Positions 10,791 through 22,062 of a stretch of DNA of 64,000 nt are shown here, piece after piece; within the stretch, counting starts at the first letter, position 1, and every line of letters starts with the position of its first letter. Made by a program: the position numbers and the translations under genes. The stretch comes from Astragalus membranaceus (lineage: Eukaryota > Streptophyta > Magnoliopsida > Fabales > Fabaceae). Location: positions 127,666,371 through 127,730,370 of the forward strand of contig CM076848.1 in NCBI GenBank assembly GCA_039519185.1. The letters are read 5' to 3'. The notes below the pieces were generated by a model. The model worked only from the letters and a program-made list of their open reading frames with translations. It ran no database searches and was not told where the DNA came from.

Positions 10791-12660
10791 TAATATCCCT
10801 CCTTAATTCTGTCCTCGAAAAAAACCAATCCCAGGTCCCTTCGCAGCTTCATAAATTGTTCTCCTTTGACTGCTTTAGTGAGTATGTATGCATGTTGCTC
10901 CTTTATAGGACAATAGTCTAGTTGTGGCTTTTGTTTGTTCACCTGGTCTCTTAGGTAGTGAAAACGAGTTTCAATGTGCTTGCTTTTCCCATGAGAAATG
11001 GGATTCTTTGCTAGGTTGATTGCTGACTTGTTATCAATCAGTAGCCTAATTGGTTGTTTTCGCCTTAGCATTAGTTCTTCCAATAGAGAGTCAAACCAGT
11101 TAGCTTGGCAAGCAGTAGCTGAGCCTGCTACATATTCAGCCTCACAACTTGACATAGCCACTACACTTTGTTTCTTGGAGCTCCATGAGATTGGGGCTCC
11201 ATGAAACTTGAACAAATACCCACTTGTACTTCTCCAATCAGCCTTATCCCCACACCAGTCTGAATCAGAATATCCAACCAATTCTGACCCCTTACTGCTT
11301 TCTCCATTAGGAAATAGTAGGCCATAGTGTAGAGTACCTTTGATGTACCTTAGAACCCTCTTTCAGCCAGCAAATAAGGCTTCAAAGTTTTATTCATGTA
11401 CCTGCTCACCAAACCAGTAGCAAAATATCAGGTCTAGTGTGACATAGATACCTTAGTGAGCCAATAATGCCTCTGTACATTGTAGGATCAACCTTCTCAT
11501 GCTCTTCTTCAATGATCTGCACACTGCCATCTGCAGAAGTGCTTGCTGGGTTGCAGTCCAGCATGTTGAACCTCTTTAGGATGTCTTTAGCATACTTAGA
11601 TTGATGTATTATCAGTCCATGTTCTGTGTAAGTAAGTTCAAGCCCTAGGAAGTAGGATAATCTGCCAAGATCAGTCATTTCAAACTCTGACTGCAATTGT
11701 TGCTTGAATTCTGCAATCTCAGCCTTGTTGTATCCTGTGACAAGAAAATCATCAACATATAGGCACACAATAAGTAGATCAGAATCCTTCTTCTGCCTTA
11801 TATAGAGCCCATATTCAATTGTACACCTTTTAAAGCCTAGATCTAAGAAGAATTTGTCAATCCTCTTATTCCATGCTCTAGGTGCTTGTTTCAGCCCATA
11901 TAGAGCCTTATTCAGCTTGTACACCCTATCCTCCTTTCCCTTGGCTTCAAACCCAGGTGGCTGGTCCACATAGACTGTCTCTTCTAATGGTCCATTAAGA
12001 AAGGCAGATTTCACATCTAGGTGAAACAATGGCCATTCTGCTGCAAGCAAGAGCAATAACCAATCTGATTGTTTCATGCCTAGCAACAGGAGAAAATACT
12101 TCTGTGAAATCAAAGCCTTCCCCTTGCTGGAAGCCTTTGGCCACTAACCTGCCCTTGTGCTTCACTATCTTGCCTTCTGGATTAAGTTTCAGCTTGAATA
12201 CCCACTTCACAGCTATAGATTTCTGACCTTGAGGTAACTTGGTCAACTTCCAAGTATCATTCTTTTCAATGGACTTTAGTTCTTCTACCATTGCACCCTT
12301 CCAAGCCTTATGATCCAAGGCTTCTTTGACACTAACTGGCTCTGCATCTGCCAGCATTGCAAACTGCACTAGATCACTTTCATTGGTGATTTCAGCATCA
12401 TTATTCACCTCATAGTCATTAAATCTTCTAGGCATCTATCTATGCCTCTGAGGTCTAGGTTTTGCCACCTCTCCAGCTTGTTCCTCTTCACTGTCATCAC
12501 CATTAGGAACATTTTCAGGTTGTCACCTCCTCAATAGGTTCCAGATTCACTGTCACATAGGGTTGAGAGCTGGTTTGGTTTGATTTCTGCCAATCCCAGC
12601 TTTCATCCTCCAAGACAACAACATCTTTATTAATTTCAACCTTATCATTGGTGGGATTAT
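10757..12660 (-). pseudogene. Copia copy 2: reverse transcriptase and RNase H
   Basis: Minus-strand frames give the RT start (WKLTKLPQGQKSIAVKWVFK), the HLDVKSAFLNGPLEETVYV motif, the YVDD catalytic site (LYVDDFLVTG near 11750) and copia RNase H (SDSDWCGDKADWRSTSGY, SCEAEY, IDNKSAI). The frame shifts near 12000-12110 and 11300-11410, and a stop follows. The 5' end at 12660 continues the integrase-RT linker that resumes at 14260 across a solo LTR. Catalytic residues are visible but the polyprotein is not continuous. Confidence 0.85.
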
Positions 12661-12665
12661 ACAAC

Positions 12666-14254
12666 TGATAACTCTTATTTATATAGAGTTATTTATATGC
12701 TCTAGACTTAAATTAATGTGAGTTTCTGAGTAATATTGTTGTTAAAGTAGTTAATATGTGTTGTTTAGAGTAAAAGAGGGTTAGGAACTGATTTGTGATC
12801 ATTTGGAACTTTTGGTGCCCCATGTTGTATTCTATGTGTTTGTTCAATTGCTGCAGCATTCATTGCCCCAGCAATAGATGCACCAGCAATAGAAGTAGAG
12901 GCATTGCCCCAGCATCCCTGCCAGCATCAATTGCCCCAGCAATCTTCACAACATAGAATGCCCCAGCATCCTGGTGATGACGTCATGATGAGCTCATAGT
13001 CAAAGATTGCGGGAACTAATGCAAGTGGATCACTTTGGATCACTTTTGTAGCCCACAATAGCTTGCAACTTGCATCTTTTTAGGGACACTTGTCCATTCA
13101 TTATAGGACCTCCTTTCTTTACTGGGTGAAGGATTAAATCAACTTTTGGAGACAATTGGAAATAAAGTAACCCTAACTTCATCATGAAGAAACCTCACTC
13201 AAGGGAGCCACCTTTTAGGGACACTTGTGAATTCACTATAGGACCTCTTCTCTTTATTAAAGAAAAGGTCAAATCTACTTTTTGAGGCACATGGATTCAA
13301 GTTAAATTAACTTCATTGAAGGATACCTCTCTCAAGGAGCCTATAAATACATCTCCTTCTCCTCATTTGAAGATATACCAAGTTAGAGAATTAGAATCAC
13401 TTACACTTCATAGGTATGAAGGAGGGAGGTGAAATTGACAACTTCTCTCTCTACTTCTACACCATTTCGTGTTGTTGTTTGATTGCTGGAGCATTACTAG
13501 GTTGATTTTTGCAAGGGAACTTCCACCGTGTAATTCTTTCTTTATTTTCTTCCCTTTGTAATATCAAACATATGAACATGGTTATCTCTGTTTGTATGTG
13601 CTCAGTAATGTCTAGCATGAGCTAAACTTCTCTAGTTGGAATTCTTTAACTTTGTAATGATCTTTTAACTAGTTTTATGTTATATATTGATGTTTGCATT
13701 CTTGCATGATAACTCTTTCATATTCATCTTTAGAATTGGGCAACTAAAAGTGAATGCAAATCATAAATACAGACATGGATAAGTGTTTAATGAAGGAAAC
13801 TTTGTTATTTCCATGCTAAAACCTAGACATAGGATAGCATAGTCCCTAGGGTGATACTGTGGGTACTTCATATACAGGGGTGAACTTATTTAGAGCTTAG
13901 ACATAAGACTTGTAATGAAACTCTGAGGCTAGTTGCTGAAAAACATGCATCAATTGCTACAGCATCCATTGCGGGAGCATCATATATAACATAATGCTGT
14001 CAAAAGTAACTTACTTAGTTAAGAGCATTCCAACTATCTTTCTCACTTGAATACACTCTATCTTTACTTACCTTATTTGTTTTCTGTTATCTCACACATA
14101 CTCTTATTTTATTTGTTATTTTAGTACTTGTTTCTCGCTAGTTAAACTATCATTTTAAACTTTAGAAATTAATTCAATCCTTGTGGGTACGATCTCTACT
14201 TTCTACTATATTAGTTGTTAAAGACTGTGTACACTTGCACACTTTTTCACAACA
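12666..14254 (+). mobile_element. Solo LTR, 1589 bp, in copia coding region
   Basis: The segment begins TGATAACTCTTATTT and ends TTCACAACA, giving TG...CA ends. It is flanked by the 5-bp duplication ACAAC (12661-12665 and 14255-14259). Removing it together with one ACAAC restores the copia codons for VYRLYNPTND, which confirms the boundaries. It contains CTATAAATAC near 13341 as a possible TATA box in + orientation. No internal coding region exists. An Athila/Tat-type gypsy origin is a guess from the LTR style. Confidence 0.92.
12862..12969. repeat. Short hairpins with CCCA loop inside the solo LTR
   Basis: ATTGC-CCCA-GCAAT occurs at 12862-12875 and again at 12930-12943, and ATGC-CCCA-GCAT at 12958-12969. 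Imperfect relatives lie between them. Confidence 0.65.
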
Positions 14255-14259
14255 ACAAC

Positions 14260-16386
14260 CTATAAACACCAGTAGGATGATAACCAACTAAGATAAGAGG
14301 TTTGTCTTCAAGTTTCTTTCTAGTAGCTTCAGGAATGTCCCCATAGCACAAGGAACCAAACACCCTTAGATGAGATACACTAGGCTTTTTTCCTAGCCAA
14401 ACTTCCTCAGGCACTTTCCCATTCAGTTTCTTAGTAGGACATTTATTCAACAAGTAAGTGGCTGTCATCGGAGCTTCTCCCCATAGCTTATGAGGCAGTT
14501 GTTTCTGTTTAAGCAAACTCATGGCCATGTCCAGGATGCTTCTGTTTCTCCTTTCTGCCAAGCCATTGTGTTGTGGTGTATAAGGAGATGTCACTTCATG
14601 AATGATTCCTTCCTTAGAACAGAATTCCTCAAAATCATTTGAGGTATATTCACCATCACCATCAGTCCTTAGGACTTTGATTGCCTTGCCACTCTGCTTT
14701 TCTGCCATTGCCTTAAATTTCTTGAAAACTTCAAGAGCATCACTCTTAACCTTGATTAAATACATCCAAAGCATCCTTAAGTACTCATCCACAAAAGTGA
14801 TGAAGTACATGTTGCCTCCAACAGATTGTACCTCAAAAGGACCACAAATATCAGAATGTAAGACATCTAGCACATCATTAGCCCTTCCTTTTAGGTCTTA
14901 TTTAAATCTTAACCTAGGTTGTTTACCAACTAGACATATAGTACAAGTTTTTTCTGGTAAAACAGCCCTAGGCATGCCACAAACTAGTTCCTTAGCATTC
15001 AATAAAGATAGACTTCTAAAATTTAGATGTTCATACCTTTGATGCCATAGGAAACTTTCTGAATCAGCTGTTGTTGCATTGAGGCATTCTGCTTCTACAA
15101 CTTCTAGGCTGGTTCTAAATGTTCTGTTCTTAGATAGTGGTGAGGTTAGGACCAATTTCTCCCGTGTGTCATAGAGCTTCAGCTTGTTGTCTTTGATTGT
15201 CACTGAGAATCCCTTCTCAACCAATTGTCCAACACTAATAAGATTGCTTCTCATATTAGGAATGTACCACACATTCCCAATTAACACAGTTTTGCCATCC
15301 GCCCTTCGAATAAGTATATCACCCATTCCCTCAGCCACCATACTCTTGTTGTTAGCACACTTAATGGAGGTTTTCTTGGTTGGATCAAAATTGATCAACC
15401 AATCTTTGTTTCTAGTCATGTGATTTGAACACCCAATGTACAAATACCATATATCCACCATTGTCTTGTCATCACCTGTGGTGATCAGGAATGCCACCCA
15501 TTCTGAATCATCACTAACAGCTGTGAATGCCACAGGATAAGAATCTGAATCAGATTCTTGAGCCACATTGGCTTCCTCTTCCTTGTCTTTGTCCTTCTTT
15601 GCCTTTGACCAACAGTCACTGGCATAATGCCCAAATTTCTCACAGTTCAAACACTGAATTTTCTTCTTATCAGTGGGTTCTTTCTTGCCTTTAAAGCTAC
15701 TAGTCCCTCCTCCTTTAGAGGATTCAGAACCTGTAGAGCTACCAGCTTAGAAGGCTGTCTCCTTCCCTTTATCACCTCCTTCCATCTCATTTAGATGAAT
15801 TTCCTTAGCCTCTAAGGTGCTTTGAAGTTGTTCAATGGTCACTGTTGCTAGATCCATAGTGTCCTCAATAGAGTTGACTACATAGCCAAATCTTTGAGTT
15901 AGAGAACGTATGATCTTCTCACAAATTTTCTGATTTGTGAGTTCTTCACCATTCAATCCCATTGAATTAGTGATAACTCTAAGCTAGCAATGTAATCACT
16001 GATCCTTTCTTGATCCTTCATCTTAGTGTTCTCATATTGCTTTCTCAAAGCATTCAACTTAACCTTTTTTACTTGGGTATCATCCAAAAAACTGGTTTTC
16101 AGAATATCCAGGCTACTTTAGAAGTCTTGGCATTTCTGATTTTGTCAAAATTTGGTTCATCACATCCTTGATGAATGAGATACATTCCCTTGCAATCTTT
16201 CCTGTTGTACTCAATGTATGTGGCTCTATCAGCCTCTATTGGTTCTGCAGGTAGCTCTGCAAAACCTTCTGTCACAATTTCAAAGATGTCTTGGAAGCCA
16301 AATATTGCTTCCATTTGGATACACCATTTGTCATAGCTTTTATTGTCAAGCTTAGGTATGTTTGTGGGTAGACTTCTTATTGCCAT
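14260..16386 (-). pseudogene. Copia copy 2: gag, protease and integrase
   Basis: Gag starts MAIRSLPTNIPKLDNKSYD at 16386. A one-base deletion near 16110 relative to copy 1 shifts the frame, and further breaks lie near 15970 and 15750. In the protease the catalytic triad is lost: YLDTG in copy 1 is YLYIG here (near 15440). Integrase follows with LDVLHSDICGPF, FVDEYLRMLWMY, LRTDGDGEY and PQHNGLAERRNR, and ends at 14260 in GYHPTGVYRL, where the solo LTR interrupts. It is a dead copy. Confidence 0.87.
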
Positions 16387-16545
16387 GGTTAAGAGCTGAA
16401 AACTGTTTCACACACTGTTTCCCTTTAACCCAAGAATCTGTCACTCTGACTAAACTCACAAAATTCACACACCTCACTCACACTCTTGTGTTTCCCAGAA
16501 TTTTCTTGATCCCCAAAAATGTAACTCTGCTCTAAGATACCAATT

Positions 16546-17298
16546 TGTTGGTGTAAACATGAAATTGTGTGGTGTAACTAGTAAAGATAGACCCAGAATA
16601 ATATGAGAAACCAAAACTGACCCAATTGTTATGTTGCAGGTACTGTGCACTTTGCACTTTGGGCTTTCAACCTGGTCCAACACACACAACGCATAGGAGG
16701 GTTAAACAGCTAAACCCTAGATTCTCACTTCATTTGGTAACTTTCTTCTCTTCCGTTTCTCTCTTCTTTTCTCTATTTTTTCTTCACTGAGACGAACCCT
16801 AATCTTCTGTTCTCTTGCAGGTGTTCGTTCTTACAAATACAAGGACAGAGAATAATGATGAAGACGATGCGGAAATAAGGGTGAGTCGTTGTTGTTCGTG
16901 CGTGAACCAACAGCAATGGTGGCGTGAAGACGGAGATCGTAGAGAGCGAAGAACACGAAGAACAATAAGAGTGAAAGATGATCAAAACTTAGCAAGGGAT
17001 TGTAAACTTCTTTTCTATTCACTTTTTTGTTGTTTTAAATGATTGATTACATGTTGATGTATTTATAGGGTTTTGATTCTGGGTTGTTAGAGCTAACTCT
17101 CTAACAACCCTAACAGATTTTCTACTGAACTAACAAACTGTTTTTCTAATTCCTTTTGAACTAACTTTTCAAACGATCACATTTGACCAATTTTGAAACC
17201 CTAATTTTCTATCAACGGTAGTTTTTAGGACTTTTTCCCAATTACAATTTCAAACTCTGATTTTTTAACTAATAGGGTAAAACAGAATTATAACAACA
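16546..17298 (-). repeat. Copia LTR (5' LTR of copy 2)
   Basis: 753 bp, TGTTGGTGTAAACATG to TTATAACAACA on +, closely similar to 10030-10790. The minus-strand PBS TTGGTATCTTAGAGC lies just below 16546, matching the position in the sister LTR. Confidence 0.88.
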
Positions 17299-18804
17299 TA
17301 ATAAGAGAGAACACATAGAGAGAAGATGAAGTGGGAAGGTCGTGGGCAGCAACAACATTTTCGTTTGAAGATGAAGGGTTGGGTTTTCATGGTTGAAGAT
17401 AGATTGCATATAAAATCATGGTTGAACATTTTTTATTTTATAATAAATGAATAAATTAAAATAACTAGTAAGCCATTTACCAAAAAAAACTATACAGCAA
17501 AAAACCCGGAGATAAGTGGAGACCGCAATAGCCACGTAAAAACCCTAACAGCCATTTACCAAGTATGCTCTTAGCTTGGGATCGTCATACCCTTGGTGTT
17601 TTATGTAATTACTTAAACTTTTGGATTATTCTAACACGTATTTGAAATAGAGTAATCCCAGTAATTCACCACATCATGAGATTATATTCTTGCTCATTCA
17701 AACATAAGCAAAACAGTGTTTTAACCAATCTATAACTGAAATCGAGACTTATTTACCCTGCTTTAACCAATCTATTGGTATTACTTATTCTTCCTTTGTT
17801 CCAACTTCTTCCCAATTAATCCTCAACTCATTACCAAACAACAACGGTACTAATGCCATTCAAAACAATCAATTTAAAACAATAAACTTCAATGAATTCA
17901 TTTTGAAACATGCAAATTCATAAAAACAACCACCAATTTATCATTTCAAAATTTCAAGAGCTCCGATCAACAATCCAAACACATGCAAGTCTCGTAAATT
18001 AGAATAGCACACACTTCCTCAACATACATTTTTACAAAACTCAAAAACGAAGCAAAGAACTCACTTGAAATGCTAAAATTCGAGTTGTGAGTTGAATGTG
18101 GTGGTGTTCTCTTCTCAAGATAGCTCCTAGAAACCCCAAGCTCCAAACTCTTCACTAAACCTTTAGATCAACAATGTAGCTTCTCCAATCCATAAGGTGA
18201 CTTCCAAAAAGGCCTAATCAAGCTCCAAAATGGACATCCAAACCAGAACTCAACTCAAACTACTCCTCCCTTAGCATTTTCGAAAATAGTGATGAGAGTG
18301 GAAGGAACGATTTTTGGTCCAGCTGAGTTCTTATACTTTGAACTCCTAACTCTAAAGTGAAATTTCTGAGTCAAGAGAAGGATTTGGAAGGTGAATACTC
18401 TGGTGATTCTATGGAGTGAAAGTTTTGGGAAGTTCTTCTTCTTTCCCCCTTTTTCCCTTCAAGCTCGACTCACTCTCCTCTCTCTCTAGGTTCCTTTCTT
18501 TTTAAAAACTAAAATAATGATAAATGAGTGTGTGGATATGTCTCTCCTAGTGTTCAGCACTAGTAATGTGGGCAATTAAGTGTTTGGTTAGTGAAAGGTC
18601 TCTTTTGCCCTTACCCTCTATTCCTCACTTAAGACCACATCTAATTAACCACACAAGCACTCAAAGCATACAAGTATCACATTTATTCAATTAAATCATG
18701 CAATTTATCACTCAAAGCAACAAATAATTGACTCTCTTAGCAACAAATAACTAAAATTTCTTAATAATCAAAGTAATTAAAAACAATTACTTTGGGGTGT
18801 TACA
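17299..18804 (-). mobile_element. Truncated gypsy-type LTR, noncoding
   Basis: The segment ends on + with GGGGTGTTACA at 18804, and its AACTCACTTG block near 18058 matches the block near 21008 in the LTR at 18817-21838. I therefore read it as a minus-oriented LTR whose other end was lost at the copia junction near 17298. A CCATTTACCAA motif recurs at 17474 and 17551. No gene was seen. Confidence 0.5.
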
Positions 18805-19170
18805 GACTCTCTATCTTATAACATCCCTAAATTTTAATCATCATTAAAGGTTAGGAATAGCATTCAAATGAATATCAGAAAACATGTAAGCGTTTTGGAC
18901 AGAGCGAATTAATTTCGACTCTCAATTGACTAAATAAGATATACCATGAGTATCCTTTCTGATACTAAAATCTGAAATCCTTTTGCGAATATCGCGTGAG
19001 TTATGAAATCCATCAGAGAATAAATATACTTATCTAGATATTGATACATAGAACTTTACATAAAATACATTTTGAATTCCCTTTAATAACAAATACATTA
19101 TAAAATACAAACTTCTTGAAATTTGTTCAAATAAAGTTACATTACTCTTATATCAAAATATCATAATACC

Positions 19171-19255
<85 letters not shown>
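19171..19255. repeat. (AAT)n microsatellite
   Basis: About 28 uninterrupted AAT repeats inside LTR D. Confidence 0.95.
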
Positions 19256-19257
<2 letters not shown>

Positions 19258-19407
19258 CTTAAAACACAAGATACCTTGTATTCCTCCATATCAAGAACTT
19301 TAATTTATTTTTTAAAATACAATAAGCTCACTTATATAGCAAATTACATAATCATTAATATTACTAAACCTTCAAAATCCACTTTGGCTACTATTGTTGC
19401 AATGTAG

Positions 19408-19613
19408 TTTTTTTTTGTGGTGTTACAAAGTAACAAACAAAAGAAAGAAAGCAAAAAACACGAGCTAAGTCTCAAGCTTATCTCTCAAAATGAGAGCCTC
19501 TAAACCTGCTCGGGGTGGCCCAAGTAATGTTGTATGCCGAACGGGCACCTTCCTTGGCTAAAAAATCAGCGCATCTGTTGTTGTCTCTTGGAACATGGAC
19601 CAAGCTATTGTTC
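19408..19613 (-). pseudogene. 5'-truncated L1-type LINE tail with RNase H
   Basis: On minus the insert reads an RNase H fragment (LVHVPRDNNRCADFLAKEGARS), a stop, a short 3' UTR ending TTTGTAACACCAC, and a terminal A-run (T-run on + from 19408). CAATGTAG flanks it on both sides (19400-19407 and 19614-19621), the target-site duplication. The HVPRDNN.CADFLAKEGA motif is typical of plant L1 C-terminal RNase H domains. Only about 206 bp were inserted, as in target-primed reverse transcription that stopped early. Confidence 0.88.
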
Positions 19614-20049
19614 CAATGTAGATAATATAAAAGTATCCCTTTCTTTAAAAAAATACATAACCCTAAACATATTCCTTTTAAATACAAATCCTTACTAGTG
19701 TGTCAAAATACAAAATACCATAGGATTCTTTTACTTTTGAAATACATCATATGAACTTAGACATTTCCTTTTTGATACACAAAATCATAATATAGTTCCT
19801 TTCATGTCTCAAAATCCATAAATGAAATCTTTGAATCCACAACTTCAGATAATCCAGCTTTCCCTACATATCTGAAAATGACAAAATATATAAAGGGTGA
19901 GATTTCAATGAAATCTCAGTGAGTTTCTAGCACGCACCTCATCAATACGTCTTACGGTGTCTTTTAGTTTCTTTTACCAACGACGCACCCACAATGATAC
20001 AATTTGGTATCAAATAGGGACCCAATTCCTTTCCGAATTGACCATTAGT

Positions 20050-20163
20050 GTTGAGACTTTCCTCTCAACCTAAATACGCCTATTGAGATTTTCCTCTCAA
20101 TACATTACACCTATTGTGACATTCCTCACAATACCTTACACCTATTGTGACTTTTCTCACGAT
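20050..20163. repeat. Four co-varying hairpins in tandem (LTR D, group 1)
   Basis: Four 20-nt hairpins at 20050-20069, 20082-20101, 20113-20132 and 20144-20163, spaced 31-32 bp. Arms are GTTGAGA/TCTCAAC, ATTGAGA/TCTCAAT, ATTGTGA/TCACAAT and ATTGTGA/TCACGAT. The 6-nt loops are CTTTCC, TTTTCC, CATTCC and CTTTTC. Changes in one arm are matched in the other in the first three units; the fourth has one pair that is a wobble on the + RNA strand. Confidence 0.88.
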
Positions 20164-20560
20164 ATGATTATTATCATTCTTTAATCTATTTACATCTTAA
20201 TATACCATATATGTGGTTCTCTCTCGTTACTCAATCATACACAATCATTAATCATTATCAAATACATCAATCATCCATAGTTGAGATGTCAAACCATGCT
20301 TTTCATAATACATAAGGGTACATAGGTTACACATAAACAAAACATCCATCAATCATGATAACCAAGACATGAACATCATAAAGGTTACATATACAATATC
20401 ATCCTCATTGTATTTTCATAAGTTATTCATGGACGATCATTCAACATAGCATTCCATCATGGTAAAGTGATTAAGTCAGCACGTATGATATTTCATAATC
20501 TTAAGGATTGGATTAGATCAAGTTTTCATCCGAGAAATCAAGCAAATCATCGATGTAATA

Positions 20561-20684
20561 GTGCCCACCAGAAGGTGGCACGGTCTGGGCCTAATGAACA
20601 CGGTTCGTGCTTGTACATTTCTCAGGAATCACTTGCTACACAACCCTTAGCACAGTTTGTGCCTATGTAGCACGATCCGTGCTA
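20561..20684. repeat. Second hairpin group of LTR D
   Basis: CCACC-AGAA-GGTGG (20565-20578, extended by GTGCC/GGCAC around a bulge), CACG-GTT-CGTG (20599-20609), GCACA-GTT-TGTGC (20650-20662) and TAGCACG-ATC-CGTGCTA (20668-20684). The last two share a GCAC.../...GTGC core, with A-T in one and G-C in the other at the loop-closing pair. Confidence 0.75.
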
Positions 20685-21843
20685 TTTTGATAGCAGCCTC
20701 AAATTACATTTTTATGCATTTTACTCTTTTAATTAATAATCCAATCCTTCCCAATCTTTAATAAACATACTAAATCATATAATTTCATATCAATCCAACA
20801 CATTTCATCATCATTGTCAATTCCATATGTCATTTGAATTAAACAAGTATTTCACACATTATGAGTAACCTATGAGTCAACGCTTGCAACATACAAATCA
20901 CACATAACAATCATACAACATGCAAAGCAACATAAACATCAAGATCGAAGACTATACAACACTAGTGTTCTTGAAACCCTACGAGTATCAAAAAGGGGAG
21001 TGAGAGGAACTCACTTGTGAAGCACATTTCTTGCTAGCAACTATAGTTGTTCTTCACTAAACCAAGATGAACTCCCATGACTTCAAATTACCAACGTTGA
21101 CCCCAAGGTTCTGTTTTTGCTACTTCTACCCCAAGGGCAACTCTCTAAACTTCAATCCCTAGCTTAATCACCCACATGCAAGCTCCAATATTGTTAGTTT
21201 CAGCTCCTTAAACTCTCATGCAAATCCAAACTCAAGTGTTTGGGAAGATAGTTTCAAAACACTGTTCTTGGAAGATGAATGTGGTTGTATTTCTGTTTGT
21301 GGTTAACACCATGGTGAGGAAAAGAAGGATTATTAAGTGAAAAAGATTGTGAAACAATTGTGAGATGTAAAAGGAAGGGGAGCTTCGGCTCTCACTCACT
21401 CTCTCTTCTTTCTCTCATCGTGTTCTCCCTCTCTTTCTCACTTCTCTCTTACTTTCTTCTTTCTAAAATACTCAGCTGAAGGGAAAATCAAGATGTTTCC
21501 CTCTCTTATTACTACTCTATATGTCACTTAATAAGAGAGAACTTTGGTTTGGGTCAAGTGGGCTGGGTTTGTGCCTAGCCCATTAAAATGGTGTGAAAGG
21601 AATTTACTAACACCATCCCCCTTTTCTAATGTAGTTTAATCCCTACTTTCTAATAAATAATAAAACTAATCAAACACCGTAATGCATAATCATGTCACAT
21701 TTTTACAATAATCATAATTGACACTTAAATCAAGGAAATAAGCATAAAATCACCAAAAACCAACTTTAACCTTGACTTCTATTGATCCTACTTCAGGATC
21801 TATCCTTGACCAAGTAGGTCGAGTTTCGGGGTATTACATGTCT

Positions 21844-22053
21844 TCTGTGGAAAGTAGGTCACATCCAAGTAATGTTTATTATCGTGGTGATTCGCACCAT
21901 ATCTCCACAATATTCATAAGCATATATACTTCTTGCAACAGCCCAAAAGACATTCCTGACATGAAAACCATTATCCACTAATATTTTATAAAACAAAAAT
22001 AATTAAACAAAAATATTAACATATTACATAATTTCTAAAAATGTAAATAACTG
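21844..22053. other. Intergenic, no feature recognised
   Basis: AT-rich sequence between LTR D and the MULE. I see no gene or clear repeat. Confidence 0.5.
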
Positions 22054-22062
22054 TAAAATCAA

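Larger units (their letters stand above)
10030..17298 (-). mobile_element. Copia element 2 (Tork-like?), LTR to LTR, disrupted
   Basis: Two similar LTRs (10030-10790 and 16546-17298) bracket gag-PR-INT (16386-14260) and RT-RNase H (12660-10757) in copia order on minus. A solo LTR at 12666-14254 splits the coding region in the linker between integrase and RT. Several frameshifts are present. No matching target-site duplication exists: the left LTR continues into a second gag (copy 1), so the two copies share an LTR. This suggests a tandem or recombinant array. The lineage assignment is tentative. Confidence 0.85.
18817..21838 (-). mobile_element. Solo gypsy-type LTR, 3.0 kb (LTR D), with hairpin arrays
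   Basis: Runs on + from TATAACATCCC (probably TGTAACATCCC once) to GGGGTATTACA. The flanks TATCT (18812-18816) and TGTCT (21839-21843) match at 4 of 5 bases, as expected for an aged target-site duplication. No PBS, PPT or coding region follows. It contains an AAT microsatellite, a 5'-truncated LINE (19408-19613), a GGGTGAGA marker near 19899, and two groups of hairpins (20050-20163 and 20561-20684). Orientation is inferred from the marker shared with the gypsy LTRs that have adjacent pol. Confidence 0.72.
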
